A DNA stretch of 59,768 bases from SIG452 sp045656345. Its GTDB lineage: Bacteria; Bacillota; Clostridia; UMGS1840. Location: assembly GCA_045656345.1 (NCBI GenBank), contig JAZOQZ010000002.1, forward strand, positions 1-59,768. Reading direction: 5' to 3'. Below the pieces are notes generated by a model. It saw only the letters and a program-made list of their open reading frames with translations. It searched no databases and was not told the origin of the DNA. The translations under genes were made by a program, and so were the position numbers. Below are positions 34,571-41,618 of this stretch, in pieces (position 1 is the stretch's first letter; every line of letters starts with the position of its first letter).

Positions 34571-35389
34571 TAGATTTCGCACTGTTTCTATCACGGAGTC
34601 CAATATCACCTTGCAATCTTCATATACTTTGGGCAACAAACTGTGGGGAAGAGGATTCTTTCCCAAGCCTGCCTCCACGGTAAAAGCGGGTTTTCCGAAT
34701 TTCTTGATAAACCAATCTTTCATTCCTCCGTGAGAGGCGGTTCCTGTGGGTTTTGCAATGTGATAATGTGAGTTTTTTTGAAATGCGTTTAAATAACAGT
34801 TAGTTCCGATGGGAACAACCCCATCGTATTCATAATAAATTTCTTCCCCTTGAGAGTGGAACGCAATTGCCACATCAAAGGGGATTTTTTTGCACAAATC
34901 ATAAATTGCTTTGGTTTCTGATTCTGAGAACGGTTCTTCACCGCCAAATTTAGTGGGGTTTGGACCCAAAATTCCTTCTTTCGCTACTGCTTTTTTTGCC
35001 AAATAAAAACCTGCATCATAGTTATGATTCAAATCCACGCCACGGTAATTGGCTTGCCAGTTGCTTTTTTCCAAAAACGGTTCGGGCGGTTTGATTCGTC
35101 CTGCCACGATTTCTGCACCGTCGGGGTTTAAGAGAGGCACCGCATAAAGGGTTATGCCGTCAAACCATGTTTCTTTGGAACGAAATAAGTATTCCATCAA
35201 AAATTCTGATAACATCGTCTCCAAACTGTGATGTCCGCAGATTGCCAACACCTTTTTGTCACCATCACCTGCTTTCACACAAAATATATTTTGTCCTAAA
35301 TAGGAAGTTCCTATCGAAAAGAAGGACATCTCTTTCTGGAACACATCCAGGCGAATCAGGTCATAAATCAACTCGTGATATGCATACAT
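34568..35389 (-). CDS. M14 family zinc carboxypeptidase
   Basis: The 273-residue protein matches M14 peptidases, many of which in Bacillota cleave gamma-D-Glu-diaminopimelate bonds of peptidoglycan peptides. Zinc ligands are H54 and E57 in GHHSLETM and the histidine in AIAFHSQGEE; the catalytic Glu lies in FTVEAGLG. The substrate-side motif YRGVDLNHNYD is also present. No signal peptide is seen, so it may act in the cytoplasm or forespore on recycled peptides. The ATG at 35389 has GGAGG ten bases upstream; an earlier in-frame ATG at 35428 overlaps the likely promoter region and is rejected. Confidence 0.87.
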   Translation of the reverse strand: MYAYHELIYDLIRLDVFQKEMSFFSIGTSYLGQNIFCVKAGDGDKKVLAICGHHSLETMLSEFLMEYLFRSKETWFDGITLYAVPLLNPDGAEIVAGRIKPPEPFLEKSNWQANYRGVDLNHNYDAGFYLAKKAVAKEGILGPNPTKFGGEEPFSESETKAIYDLCKKIPFDVAIAFHSQGEEIYYEYDGVVPIGTNCYLNAFQKNSHYHIAKPTGTASHGGMKDWFIKKFGKPAFTVEAGLGKNPLPHSLLPKVYEDCKVILDSVIETVRNL

Positions 35390-35533
35390 ATATAAAAAAC
35401 CTCCAATACTGTTATTATAGTTAAACAACTGCGAAGAAGCTCCCTCGTTTGAGGGAGACTCTATAATGTAAGATAAATGAATTTAAAACAATAAAACGAA
35501 AGGCGGAAGATTTCTTCCGAAACAGGTGATGTT

Positions 35534-35992
35534 ATGTCAGACACGAAAAAAACCAATTGGCTCATTGCGATTATCACAGCGGTAACGGCAATTTTAGGTG
35601 GTTTCTTTTCTATGAATTCATCAGAATTCTATGACACCTTAGTTCGACCTCCTCTGGCACCGCCGTCCATTGCGTTTCCTATTGTGTGGGGAATTTTGTA
35701 TGTGGCAATGGCGATTTCTTTAATGCTGTTTTTCCGCAAAAATCCTGACGACACTGTTGCATTATTGCTTTATGTGGGAAATTTGGTGTTAAATGCCCTT
35801 TGGCCCCTCTTTTTCTTCACACTTCAAAATGTTGGATTAGCGCTGATTGTTCTGATTGTCATGATTTTTGTGAATCTGATCTTGTTAGGACGGCTCAGAA
35901 CTGTGAAATGGGCATTTTATTTGTATCTGCCCTATCTGTTATGGCAGTTATTTGCCCTGTATCTGAATATTGCCATTTGTTTATTGAATTAA
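35534..35992 (+). CDS. tspO: TspO/MBR family membrane protein
   Basis: The 152-residue protein has five membrane segments and the tryptophan-rich signature of the TspO/translocator family: VRPPLAPPSIAFPIVWGILY and LVLNALWPLFFF. Family members bind tetrapyrroles and affect stress responses; the role in this organism is unknown. The ATG at 35534 follows AGGTGA. The final 12 bp overlap the convergent ylbJ-like gene. No haem or cobalamin synthesis gene is adjacent. Confidence 0.9.
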   Translation: MSDTKKTNWLIAIITAVTAILGGFFSMNSSEFYDTLVRPPLAPPSIAFPIVWGILYVAMAISLMLFFRKNPDDTVALLLYVGNLVLNALWPLFFFTLQNVGLALIVLIVMIFVNLILLGRLRTVKWAFYLYLPYLLWQLFALYLNIAICLLN

Positions 35993-36868
35993 TAAATTAA
36001 GCATTATAAAATAACATACCGATAATATGCCGTAAATTACTCTCCAAAATAGCAATCGGAGAAAATTTATGGCATGTTTTTTATCAAAATACAACGATTG
36101 AAACAGAACCGATAACCCAGAAAATCCGCAAAAGAACACAACCATTTGTGTGGGGTAACGCCCTGCTAATAAACAGATGCCTGTGGTGATTTCGATAAAC
36201 GATGCTCCAATAGGGTAAAATGTTTGGGGCAAAGGCAAGTTTTTCAGCAACTCAATCATCGACGAAAAAAAGCAAACAAAAAATAACAAAGAAACCATCG
36301 TTTGCGCACTCTCGCTGACCGATTCCACCAGTGCCTCCGATATTTTCTGTTTTTCTTGTTTTTTGGATGATTTTTCTTTCTGTGGCATTTTCTGATTGTT
36401 GGAAAGATTTCTTCCAGAAAAGAAAATTAAGGTCAAAGAAGCGAGTATAAAACTCAGATAAATCAGCCACCCTTGAAGCGAGCTGTTTAATGCACCACCC
36501 AAATAAGAAACTGTGAATCCAAAACCGGGCACATTGGCAAACATGAAAAGCAACGAAAATTCTTTTTTTGTGATGCTACCATTATCGTATGCCAAAGCTG
36601 ACAGTCTTGCTCCTGTGGGATATCCGCAAACCAAAGAAGGAATCAGCAGTTCTCTTGCCGCCTCTGAGAGAAAACAGATTCTGATTTTTTTAGAAATATT
36701 GCGGAGTGCACCTGTTTTTATCAGAATTCCCGACAACACAAGATAGGGAAAAATACTGGGCACCAACACCCGTCCACCCAGTTCCAGACCGTTTGCAACG
36801 CCGCTTTTCACTGCTTGCGGAAAGAAAATAAACCAGAGAAGAAGTCCCCATCCTGTCCATTCAGACAT
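35981..36868 (-). CDS. ylbJ: YlbJ-like sporulation integral membrane protein
   Basis: The 295-residue polytopic protein has about eight membrane segments and the nucleoside-recognition-type signature LVCGYPTGARLSALAYDNG followed by FMFANVPGFGF. This fits YlbJ, a mother-cell protein needed for spore cortex and heat resistance in Bacillus. A charged cytoplasmic loop (about residues 165-195, KEKSSKKQEKQK) splits the protein. The ATG at 36868 has AAGGGGTG upstream; the frame is open for 35 codons further but the extension is unrelated. It is divergent from yqfC, with 81 bp between the start codons. Confidence 0.8.
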   Translation of the reverse strand: MSEWTGWGLLLWFIFFPQAVKSGVANGLELGGRVLVPSIFPYLVLSGILIKTGALRNISKKIRICFLSEAARELLIPSLVCGYPTGARLSALAYDNGSITKKEFSLLFMFANVPGFGFTVSYLGGALNSSLQGWLIYLSFILASLTLIFFSGRNLSNNQKMPQKEKSSKKQEKQKISEALVESVSESAQTMVSLLFFVCFFSSMIELLKNLPLPQTFYPIGASFIEITTGICLLAGRYPTQMVVFFCGFSGLSVLFQSLYFDKKHAINFLRLLFWRVIYGILSVCYFIMLNLLIQ

Positions 36869-36949
36869 AATTTTCACCCCTTTTCCATAAAATGTTACCA
36901 CATTATATGGAAATACTTGTGAGAATATACGCAGGAAGAAGGGTGAGAA

Positions 36950-37267
36950 ATGAAACGGGAAAAGATAAAACAAGTTGAAAAACCTCTGACCTCAGAGGTT
37001 ACTCCCATAACACCGCCAAAAACTCTGGCGGAGAAACTTGGCATTTCGGCGGAAGTGCTGTTGGGGGAACCGAAAATTATCGTCACCGGCGATTATCTGG
37101 TGGAAATTGTGAATCACAAAGGGATTATCAGTTTTTCCGACGAGCAAATTGAGGTGAATACCCGAAAGTATGTTTATAAAATTTTGGGAAATTCTTTAGT
37201 GATCACGGCTCTGACCGATGAAGAAATCAGCATTTCGGGGAATGTGGCAGTTATCGAAAAACTGTAG
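36950..37267 (+). CDS. yqfC: Sporulation protein YqfC
   Basis: The 105-residue protein matches YqfC, a sigma-E-controlled protein of unknown mechanism. The core PKIIVTGDYLVEIVNHKGI and the VNTRKYVYKILGNSLVI block are typical. It is soluble by composition. The ATG at 36950 follows GAAGAAGGGTGAG. It lies 12 bp before yqfD, the order seen throughout spore-forming Bacillota. I see no consensus sigma-A promoter in the 81-bp gap to ylbJ, which would fit a sporulation sigma factor. Confidence 0.9.
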   Translation: MKREKIKQVEKPLTSEVTPITPPKTLAEKLGISAEVLLGEPKIIVTGDYLVEIVNHKGIISFSDEQIEVNTRKYVYKILGNSLVITALTDEEISISGNVAVIEKL

Positions 37268-37279
37268 GAGGTGGTTTTT

Positions 37280-38452
37280 GTGGTGCGTGTCTATCGGTTT
37301 CTAAAAGGGTATCAGTGTTATCGGGCAACCGGAATACATCTGGAGAAATTTTTGAATCTGTGTCTTTCGCATAAGCTGTACCTTTGGGATATTTGCCGAA
37401 CTGACAGAAACACAGTGTTGTTTTCAGTGAGTAATCGGGGAGCACGGTTACTGAAAGAATTTGCCGAAAAAACAGGAACTACCCTGGCAGTGCAGGAGGG
37501 AAGAGGATTGCCCACCGTTTTAAAATCACTGAAAAAAAGAACGGTTTTCCTGGTTGCTTCCGCCTGCTTTCTTGTGGGCATTTTTGTGTCTTCTTCTTTT
37601 ATCTGGACAGTCACATTCGATGTTTCTGCCGGAATAGACACGGGAAAAATCAGAGACTTTCTGTCTGAAAACGGATTGGGTGTTGGAAAAATCCGAAAAA
37701 CGGTGGATACCACCCATCTTTCCAATCAGATTATTAATCGTTTTCCTGAGGTGCTTTGGGCGAATGTGGAACTTTCGGGGACAAATCTTTTAGTCACACT
37801 GATTCCCAGAACAGATTCTCCCGAGATTATTCCCAAGGATACCCCCACCAATATTGTGGCAAAAAAAGACGGTTACATTAAGGAAATCGTTGCCCAAAAC
37901 GGAGAAGCACTGGTCAAAGCAGGCGACACAGTGCTAAAAGATCAGATTTTAATTTCGGGCTTGATTCCAAGTCCCGCAGTGGGGACACGGTATATTCATT
38001 CTTTGGGCAACATCCGCGCAATTACCTGGGAGGAAAAAACTTTTGAAAAAAAGTTGTATCAATATGAAAAAATTCCCACAGGGAAAGAAATAATCCGTCG
38101 TGAATTACAACTTCCGTTTTTAAAAATTCCATTGTATTTTGGGCAAAGTATTGACTTTTATAATTATGATAGTATAATAAAAGATAGACATTTCCTGTTT
38201 ATCACCTATCGGGAAACCGTTTTTTCGGAATACACCTTGCAAAAGGTGGAAAGAAGTGAAGAAGAAGCAATCAAAGAGGCCACAGACGAGTTTTTAAAAG
38301 GCCTTTCCGAACAGGGGATAGAGGATATTGTTTCGCTAAAAACAGAGTCAGCAAGGCTATCAGAAGATTGCATTTCTGTGACGGTGTTTGCAGAATGTGA
38401 GGAAGAGCTGGGGGTATCCCGAGTGATTGAAAAGCCGGTTGACGTGCAATAA
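37280..38452 (+). CDS. yqfD: Sporulation protein YqfD (SpoIV-type)
   Basis: The 390-residue protein matches YqfD, required at a late stage of sporulation. A soluble N-terminal region (about 1-85) precedes one membrane segment (TVFLVASACFLVGIFVSSSFIWTV, about 90-113). An extracytoplasmic domain follows with VGKIRKTVDTTHLSNQI, GYIKEIVAQNGEALVKAGDTV and a C-terminal Glu-rich part. The GTG at 37280 is chosen because AGGAGG lies eight bases upstream; the earlier GTG at 37271 overlaps that site. It forms an operon with yqfC and phoH. Confidence 0.9.
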   Translation: MVRVYRFLKGYQCYRATGIHLEKFLNLCLSHKLYLWDICRTDRNTVLFSVSNRGARLLKEFAEKTGTTLAVQEGRGLPTVLKSLKKRTVFLVASACFLVGIFVSSSFIWTVTFDVSAGIDTGKIRDFLSENGLGVGKIRKTVDTTHLSNQIINRFPEVLWANVELSGTNLLVTLIPRTDSPEIIPKDTPTNIVAKKDGYIKEIVAQNGEALVKAGDTVLKDQILISGLIPSPAVGTRYIHSLGNIRAITWEEKTFEKKLYQYEKIPTGKEIIRRELQLPFLKIPLYFGQSIDFYNYDSIIKDRHFLFITYRETVFSEYTLQKVERSEEEAIKEATDEFLKGLSEQGIEDIVSLKTESARLSEDCISVTVFAECEEELGVSRVIEKPVDVQ

Positions 38453-38463
38453 AAGAGGTATAT

Positions 38464-39450
38464 ATGGAGAAAGAAATTTTGCTTAGTTCCGTGGACGAAG
38501 CCATTCGTCTGTTCGGCAATTTCGATGAAAATATTCTGTTGATTGAAAAAGAGTTGGGTGTGAAAATTTTTCACAGAAACGGCATTGTGAAAACCAGTGG
38601 GGAAGAAGTTGCGGTAATTATGGCAACCGAAGTGTTGGAAGGACTCATTCAGCGTCTGAAATTTGAAGAATCCTTAGATGAACAGACCGTTCGCTATCTC
38701 ATCAGTATGGCAAGAGAAGGGAATGTGAAGTCTGTTGCGGAAATTGGCGGAAACTGTGTTTGCGTCACTGCCAAAGGCAAACCCATCAAACCCAAAACCT
38801 TAGGGCAGAAAGCTTATGTTGAAAGCATCCAGAAAAACATTATCAATCTGGGAATTGGCCCTGCAGGGACAGGGAAAACCTATCTGGCAGTTGCCTGCGC
38901 AGTAACAGCGTTTAAAAACAAAGAAGTGTCCCGCATTATTCTCACCCGTCCCGCCATTGAAGCAGGGGAAAAACTGGGATTTTTGCCCGGAGATTTGCAG
39001 TCTAAAATTGATCCGTACTTGCGTCCCTTATACGATGCGTTATTTGATTGTTTAGGCTCTGATACCTTTAGCAAATATTCTGAAAAAGGGTTGATTGAAG
39101 TGGCTCCTCTTGCCTATATGAGAGGTAGAACTTTAGATGATTGTTTTGTGATTTTGGATGAAGCACAGAACACCACCCCTGAACAGATGAAAATGTTTTT
39201 AACCCGTATTGGCTTTAACACGAAAGCGGTTATCACAGGGGATATCACCCAGACTGACCTGCCTTTCGGTAAAAAATCGGGATTAAAAGAAGCGGTTTCT
39301 ATCCTAAAAAATATTGAAGGTATTTCGATTACCATGCTTTCTCATAAAGACGTTGTTCGTCATCCGTTGGTGCAGAAAATTATTTTGGCATACGAAAAAC
39401 ATGAACAGCAAAAATTAAGAAAAAGCCGTTATCAGGGCAACGAAAGATAA
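38464..39450 (+). CDS. phoH: PhoH-family ATPase
   Basis: The 328-residue protein has the PhoH layout: an N-terminal KH-like region (about 1-90) and a C-terminal P-loop ATPase with Walker A GPAGTGKT (132-139), TRPAIEAGEKLGFLPGD, Walker B CFVILDEAQNTTPEQMKM and the ITGDITQTDLP motif. PhoH/YbeY pairs act in RNA and ribosome quality control; ybeY normally follows but is missing here. The ATG at 38464 lies 11 bp after yqfD, and a strong terminator follows the stop. Confidence 0.94.
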   Translation: MEKEILLSSVDEAIRLFGNFDENILLIEKELGVKIFHRNGIVKTSGEEVAVIMATEVLEGLIQRLKFEESLDEQTVRYLISMAREGNVKSVAEIGGNCVCVTAKGKPIKPKTLGQKAYVESIQKNIINLGIGPAGTGKTYLAVACAVTAFKNKEVSRIILTRPAIEAGEKLGFLPGDLQSKIDPYLRPLYDALFDCLGSDTFSKYSEKGLIEVAPLAYMRGRTLDDCFVILDEAQNTTPEQMKMFLTRIGFNTKAVITGDITQTDLPFGKKSGLKEAVSILKNIEGISITMLSHKDVVRHPLVQKIILAYEKHEQQKLRKSRYQGNER

Positions 39451-39452
39451 AG

Positions 39453-39488
39453 AAAAAACAGTCTTCCTTGGAAGACTGTTTTTATTTT
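39453..39488 (+). terminator. Terminator of the yqfC-yqfD-phoH operon
   Basis: AACAGTCTTCC and GGAAGACTGTT form an almost loopless stem with A6 before and TTTTATTTT after. It starts three bases after the phoH stop. Confidence 0.88.
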
Positions 39489-39491
39489 CTC

Positions 39492-39520
39492 TTGACATAA
39501 AAAAAAGAATATGGTATGAT
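39492..39520 (+). promoter_or_regulatory. Promoter of the AbrB-like/glycosyltransferase operon
   Basis: Perfect TTGACA (39492-39497) and TATGAT (39515-39520) with a 17-bp spacer. The -10 element is embedded in the 16-bp palindrome of the adjacent operator, so repressor binding would block it. Confidence 0.85.
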
Positions 39521-39547
39521 TAATCATACTAATCATACTAATCATAC
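39514..39547 (+). promoter_or_regulatory. Operator: palindrome plus three perfect 9-bp direct repeats
   Basis: GTATGATTAATCATAC (39514-39529) is a perfect palindrome over the -10 element. TAATCATAC is then repeated exactly three times without gaps (39521-39529, 39530-39538, 39539-39547), ending 18 bp before the start codon of the AbrB-like gene. The layout is what an autorepressor binding cooperatively would need. Confidence 0.7.
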
Positions 39548-39565
39548 TGATGGGGAGGTTATACT

Positions 39566-39772
39566 ATGGATATTTTGCAAGGAAAATATGCCTGGATGGT
39601 TAAAATTGGAGAAAAGGGACAGTTTGTGATTCCCAAGCAAGCACGGGAACTGTTCGATTTGAATCCGGGGGATGAAATCATCGTGTTAGGAGATCAGGAG
39701 CACGGAATCGCCATTCTGCCCAAAGAAAAACAGCAGAATTATGTGAAACGTATTTTTAAGGATTTGAAATAG
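39566..39772 (+). CDS. AbrB/SpoVT-type DNA-binding protein
   Basis: The 68-residue protein is a single swapped-hairpin AbrB domain: WMVKIGEKGQFVIPKQARELF, split around a central glycine, then LNPGDEIIVLGDQEHGIAILP. The short C-terminal helix is basic. It should dimerise and bind DNA. The ATG at 39566 follows GGGAGG. The operator directly upstream suggests self-repression. It lies 20 bp before the glycosyltransferase, which it probably also controls. It could formally be a MazE-like antitoxin, but the neighbour is not a toxin. Confidence 0.85.
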   Translation: MDILQGKYAWMVKIGEKGQFVIPKQARELFDLNPGDEIIVLGDQEHGIAILPKEKQQNYVKRIFKDLK

Positions 39773-39792
39773 CGAAGGCAGGGGAACTTTGT

Positions 39793-41178
39793 ATGAAAAC
39801 AATTTTTTTCTTTTGTATTCCGGCGCACGGACACACCAATCCCATGCTTCCTGTTGCAAAAGAATTGGTGCAAAGAGGAAATATGGTCCGATTTTATTCG
39901 TTTTGCGAATTCCGGGAAAAAATAGAGCAAACAGGAGCAGAATTTGTCTCCTGCGATTCGTATTTACTTCAACTGGATGAGCACGCAGAACAAAAACTAA
40001 AGGAAGTTTCCACCACGGAAATGACTGTGCAGGCAATTGCCATCACCCGCAATATGGACGGTTTTTTAGATGGTGAATTCAAAACCTATCAGCCGGATGT
40101 GATATACACAGATTCCGTTTGTTTCTGGGGAAAACTGAACGCCCTAAAACATAAGGTGCCCATGGTGGTTTCCACCAGCACTTTTGCGTTTAATCAGTTG
40201 TCTTCCCAATATATGAAACATTCCAAAAAGGAACTGGCGGATATGATTTTTGGGCTATCCAGAGTTGCTAAGGAATTAAAATCTCTGGAGCCATACGGCT
40301 ATCACGTGAAGAATCCGCTGTCCTTGGTGCAAAGTGACAACCATACCGATTCTGTGGTATATACCTCACGAAGATTCCAACCCTATGCGGAAAGCTTTTC
40401 TGCACATTATGCATTTGTGGGACCTTCCGTTTTTTCCAAGCTTGCAGCGGACAAAACCAAAAATCGACCCCTCGTGTATATCTCGCTGGGTACCGTTATC
40501 AACGACAGACCTGATTTTTACAGAACCTGCATCAGCGCTTTGGGGAATCAGAATCTGGATGTTGTGATTTCCTGCGGAAATGCAATAACACGGGAATCCC
40601 TTGGGGAGATTCCTGATAATTTTCAGGTATTTGCTTCCGTGAACCAGTTGGATGTTTTGTCAAAAGCGGATGTGTTTCTCAGCCATTGCGGAATGAACAG
40701 CGTTTCGGAAAGCCTTTATATGGGAACACCTCTTGTGTTATATCCTCAAACTGCGGAGCAGAAAGCCGTGGCAAGAAGAGTAACGGAAATTGGTGCCGGT
40801 AAGATGCTTTCTGATGATTCAGCAGAGGGTATCCGACTGACTGTTCTGGAACTGCTGGAAAATCCTGTATATCAAGAAGGTGCCGAAAGCTGCGGCAAAG
40901 ATTTTCGCAATTGCTCCGGACCATCCGGTGCAGCAGAGTTTATTGAAACGGCACCTCACACAACGGAAGGCACTGATATTTTGGAAACATTAAATCAATT
41001 TGGAAAGTATTTTCAGCTGATTTACTGGATGTTAGTGATTGTTATCATCAATCTGATTGGATTTTTTGTGGGTTGGGATTTTATTTGGGTAATCGGAATC
41101 CTGGCGGGATTTTTTTCTGCTCCCATCGGAAGACTTATGCAAAGTGTAAAATACCAATCTTTGATTAAGCGAAAGTAA
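39793..41178 (+). CDS. GT1-family glycosyltransferase with C-terminal membrane tail
   Basis: The 461-residue protein resembles macrolide-type (MGT) and UDP-glucuronosyltransferase-like GT1 enzymes. It has CIPAHGHTNPMLPVAKELVQRG at the start (split by the family histidine), VYISLGTVI, and the nucleotide-sugar site LSHCGMNSVSESLYMGTPLVLYPQTAEQ near residue 295. After about residue 395 two membrane segments follow (YWMLVIVIINLIGFFVGW and a second), which is unusual for soluble MGT enzymes and suggests a lipid or membrane-bound acceptor. The ATG at 39793 follows AGGGGAA. It forms an operon with the AbrB-like regulator. Confidence 0.82.
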   Translation: MKTIFFFCIPAHGHTNPMLPVAKELVQRGNMVRFYSFCEFREKIEQTGAEFVSCDSYLLQLDEHAEQKLKEVSTTEMTVQAIAITRNMDGFLDGEFKTYQPDVIYTDSVCFWGKLNALKHKVPMVVSTSTFAFNQLSSQYMKHSKKELADMIFGLSRVAKELKSLEPYGYHVKNPLSLVQSDNHTDSVVYTSRRFQPYAESFSAHYAFVGPSVFSKLAADKTKNRPLVYISLGTVINDRPDFYRTCISALGNQNLDVVISCGNAITRESLGEIPDNFQVFASVNQLDVLSKADVFLSHCGMNSVSESLYMGTPLVLYPQTAEQKAVARRVTEIGAGKMLSDDSAEGIRLTVLELLENPVYQEGAESCGKDFRNCSGPSGAAEFIETAPHTTEGTDILETLNQFGKYFQLIYWMLVIVIINLIGFFVGWDFIWVIGILAGFFSAPIGRLMQSVKYQSLIKRK

Positions 41179-41199
41179 GATTAATATTTTGAGATTTGT

Positions 41200-41285
41200 T
41201 TGCCTTCTTAAGGTTCAAGTCCTGTATGAAAAAAAGAGCCATCCATTTTATGGATGACTCTTTTATTTGGTCGAGGTGACAGGAC
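41200..41285 (+). repeat. 86-bp direct repeat, copy 1 (truncated tRNA-Pro 3' end plus terminator)
   Basis: This 86-bp segment is identical to 41402-41487, exactly 202 bp away. It carries the tRNA-Pro terminator, the encoded CCA, the acceptor 3' strand and six T-arm bases of the tRNA. The tRNA similarity then breaks off at GACAGGAC. It lies 22 bp after the glycosyltransferase stop and may serve as that gene's terminator. Confidence 0.9.
41229..41264. terminator. Duplicated terminator in copy 1
   Basis: The stem GAGCCATCCA/TGGATGACTC is flanked by A7 and TTTTATTT. It is a copy of the tRNA-Pro terminator at 41431-41466 and may stop transcription of the glycosyltransferase operon from the other side. 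Confidence 0.7.
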
Positions 41286-41401
41286 GCGGTCGCACAAGTG
41301 CGCCCTGGTTGCTCGGCGACCCAAAGGCGTTGCCTTTCGGTACCCGCCTTGCGCACCAACTTCGCTAAAAACTTGCCGCAGGCAACTTTTTTAAACGCTC
41401 G
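41286..41401. other. GC-rich, hairpin-rich spacer between the two 86-bp repeats
   Basis: This 116-bp segment has several short perfect hairpins: CGCAC/GTGCG, AAAGGC/GCCTTT and TTGCC/GGCAA. Its composition is richer in GC than the surrounding intergenic DNA. No credible gene is present; short open frames here cross the repeats. It may be related to the other intergenic hairpin repeats but the match is weak. Confidence 0.5.
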
Positions 41402-41487
41402 TTGCCTTCTTAAGGTTCAAGTCCTGTATGAAAAAAAGAGCCATCCATTTTATGGATGACTCTTTTATTTGGTCGAGGTGACAGGAC
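41402..41487 (+). repeat. 86-bp direct repeat, copy 2 (contains the tRNA-Pro 3' end)
   Basis: This is the functional copy, continuous with the intact tRNA-Pro. Its left part holds AGGTTCAAGTCCTGT (41412-41426), the T-arm sequence of the same tRNA in inverted orientation, so a 15-bp inverted repeat with 41481-41495 surrounds the terminator. Confidence 0.9.
41431..41466 (-). terminator. Terminator of tRNA-Pro
   Basis: On the minus strand GAGTCATCCA and TGGATGGCTC form a 10-bp stem with one G-U pair, followed by seven U residues. It begins four bases after the encoded CCA. Confidence 0.88.
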
Positions 41488-41546
41488 TTGAACCTGCGGC
41501 ATCTTGGTCCCAAACCAAGCACTCTACCAAACTGAGCTACACCTCG
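41470..41546 (-). tRNA. tRNA-Pro (anticodon TGG), CCA encoded
   Basis: The minus strand folds as a complete cloverleaf: acceptor CGAGGTG/CACCTCG, D-arm with AGCTCAG, anticodon stem CTTGG/CCAAG with loop TTTGGGA giving anticodon TGG (proline), T-arm with GGTTCAAGTCC, discriminator A and an encoded CCA (41470-41472). It has its own promoter and terminator. It lies about 70 bp downstream of the cobalamin-regulated operon on the same strand. Confidence 0.96.
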
Positions 41547-41559
41547 AAAGCCAAAAGCT

Positions 41560-41588
41560 ATTATACAATACTTTTGGCTTCTTGTCAA
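41560..41588 (-). promoter_or_regulatory. Promoter of tRNA-Pro
   Basis: Perfect TTGACA (41583-41588) and TATAAT (41560-41565) with a 17-bp spacer. The -10 element lies in the loop of a perfect inverted repeat GCCAAAAG/CTTTTGGC (41550-41557 and 41571-41578). Confidence 0.9.
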
Positions 41589-41618
41589 GAGAATTCTTTG
41601 AAACAGACCTACGATTGA

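Noticed and set aside
39521..39547. Three 9-bp repeats considered as a CRISPR remnant
   Set aside because: The repeats are directly abutting without spacers, overlap a promoter and precede a DNA-binding protein gene, so an operator is the better explanation.
41165..41588. Two minus-strand open frames with a shared internal peptide in the tRNA-Pro region
   Set aside because: The shared peptide is only the translation of the 86-bp DNA repeat with its terminator, and one frame runs through the tRNA itself. No ribosome sites are present.
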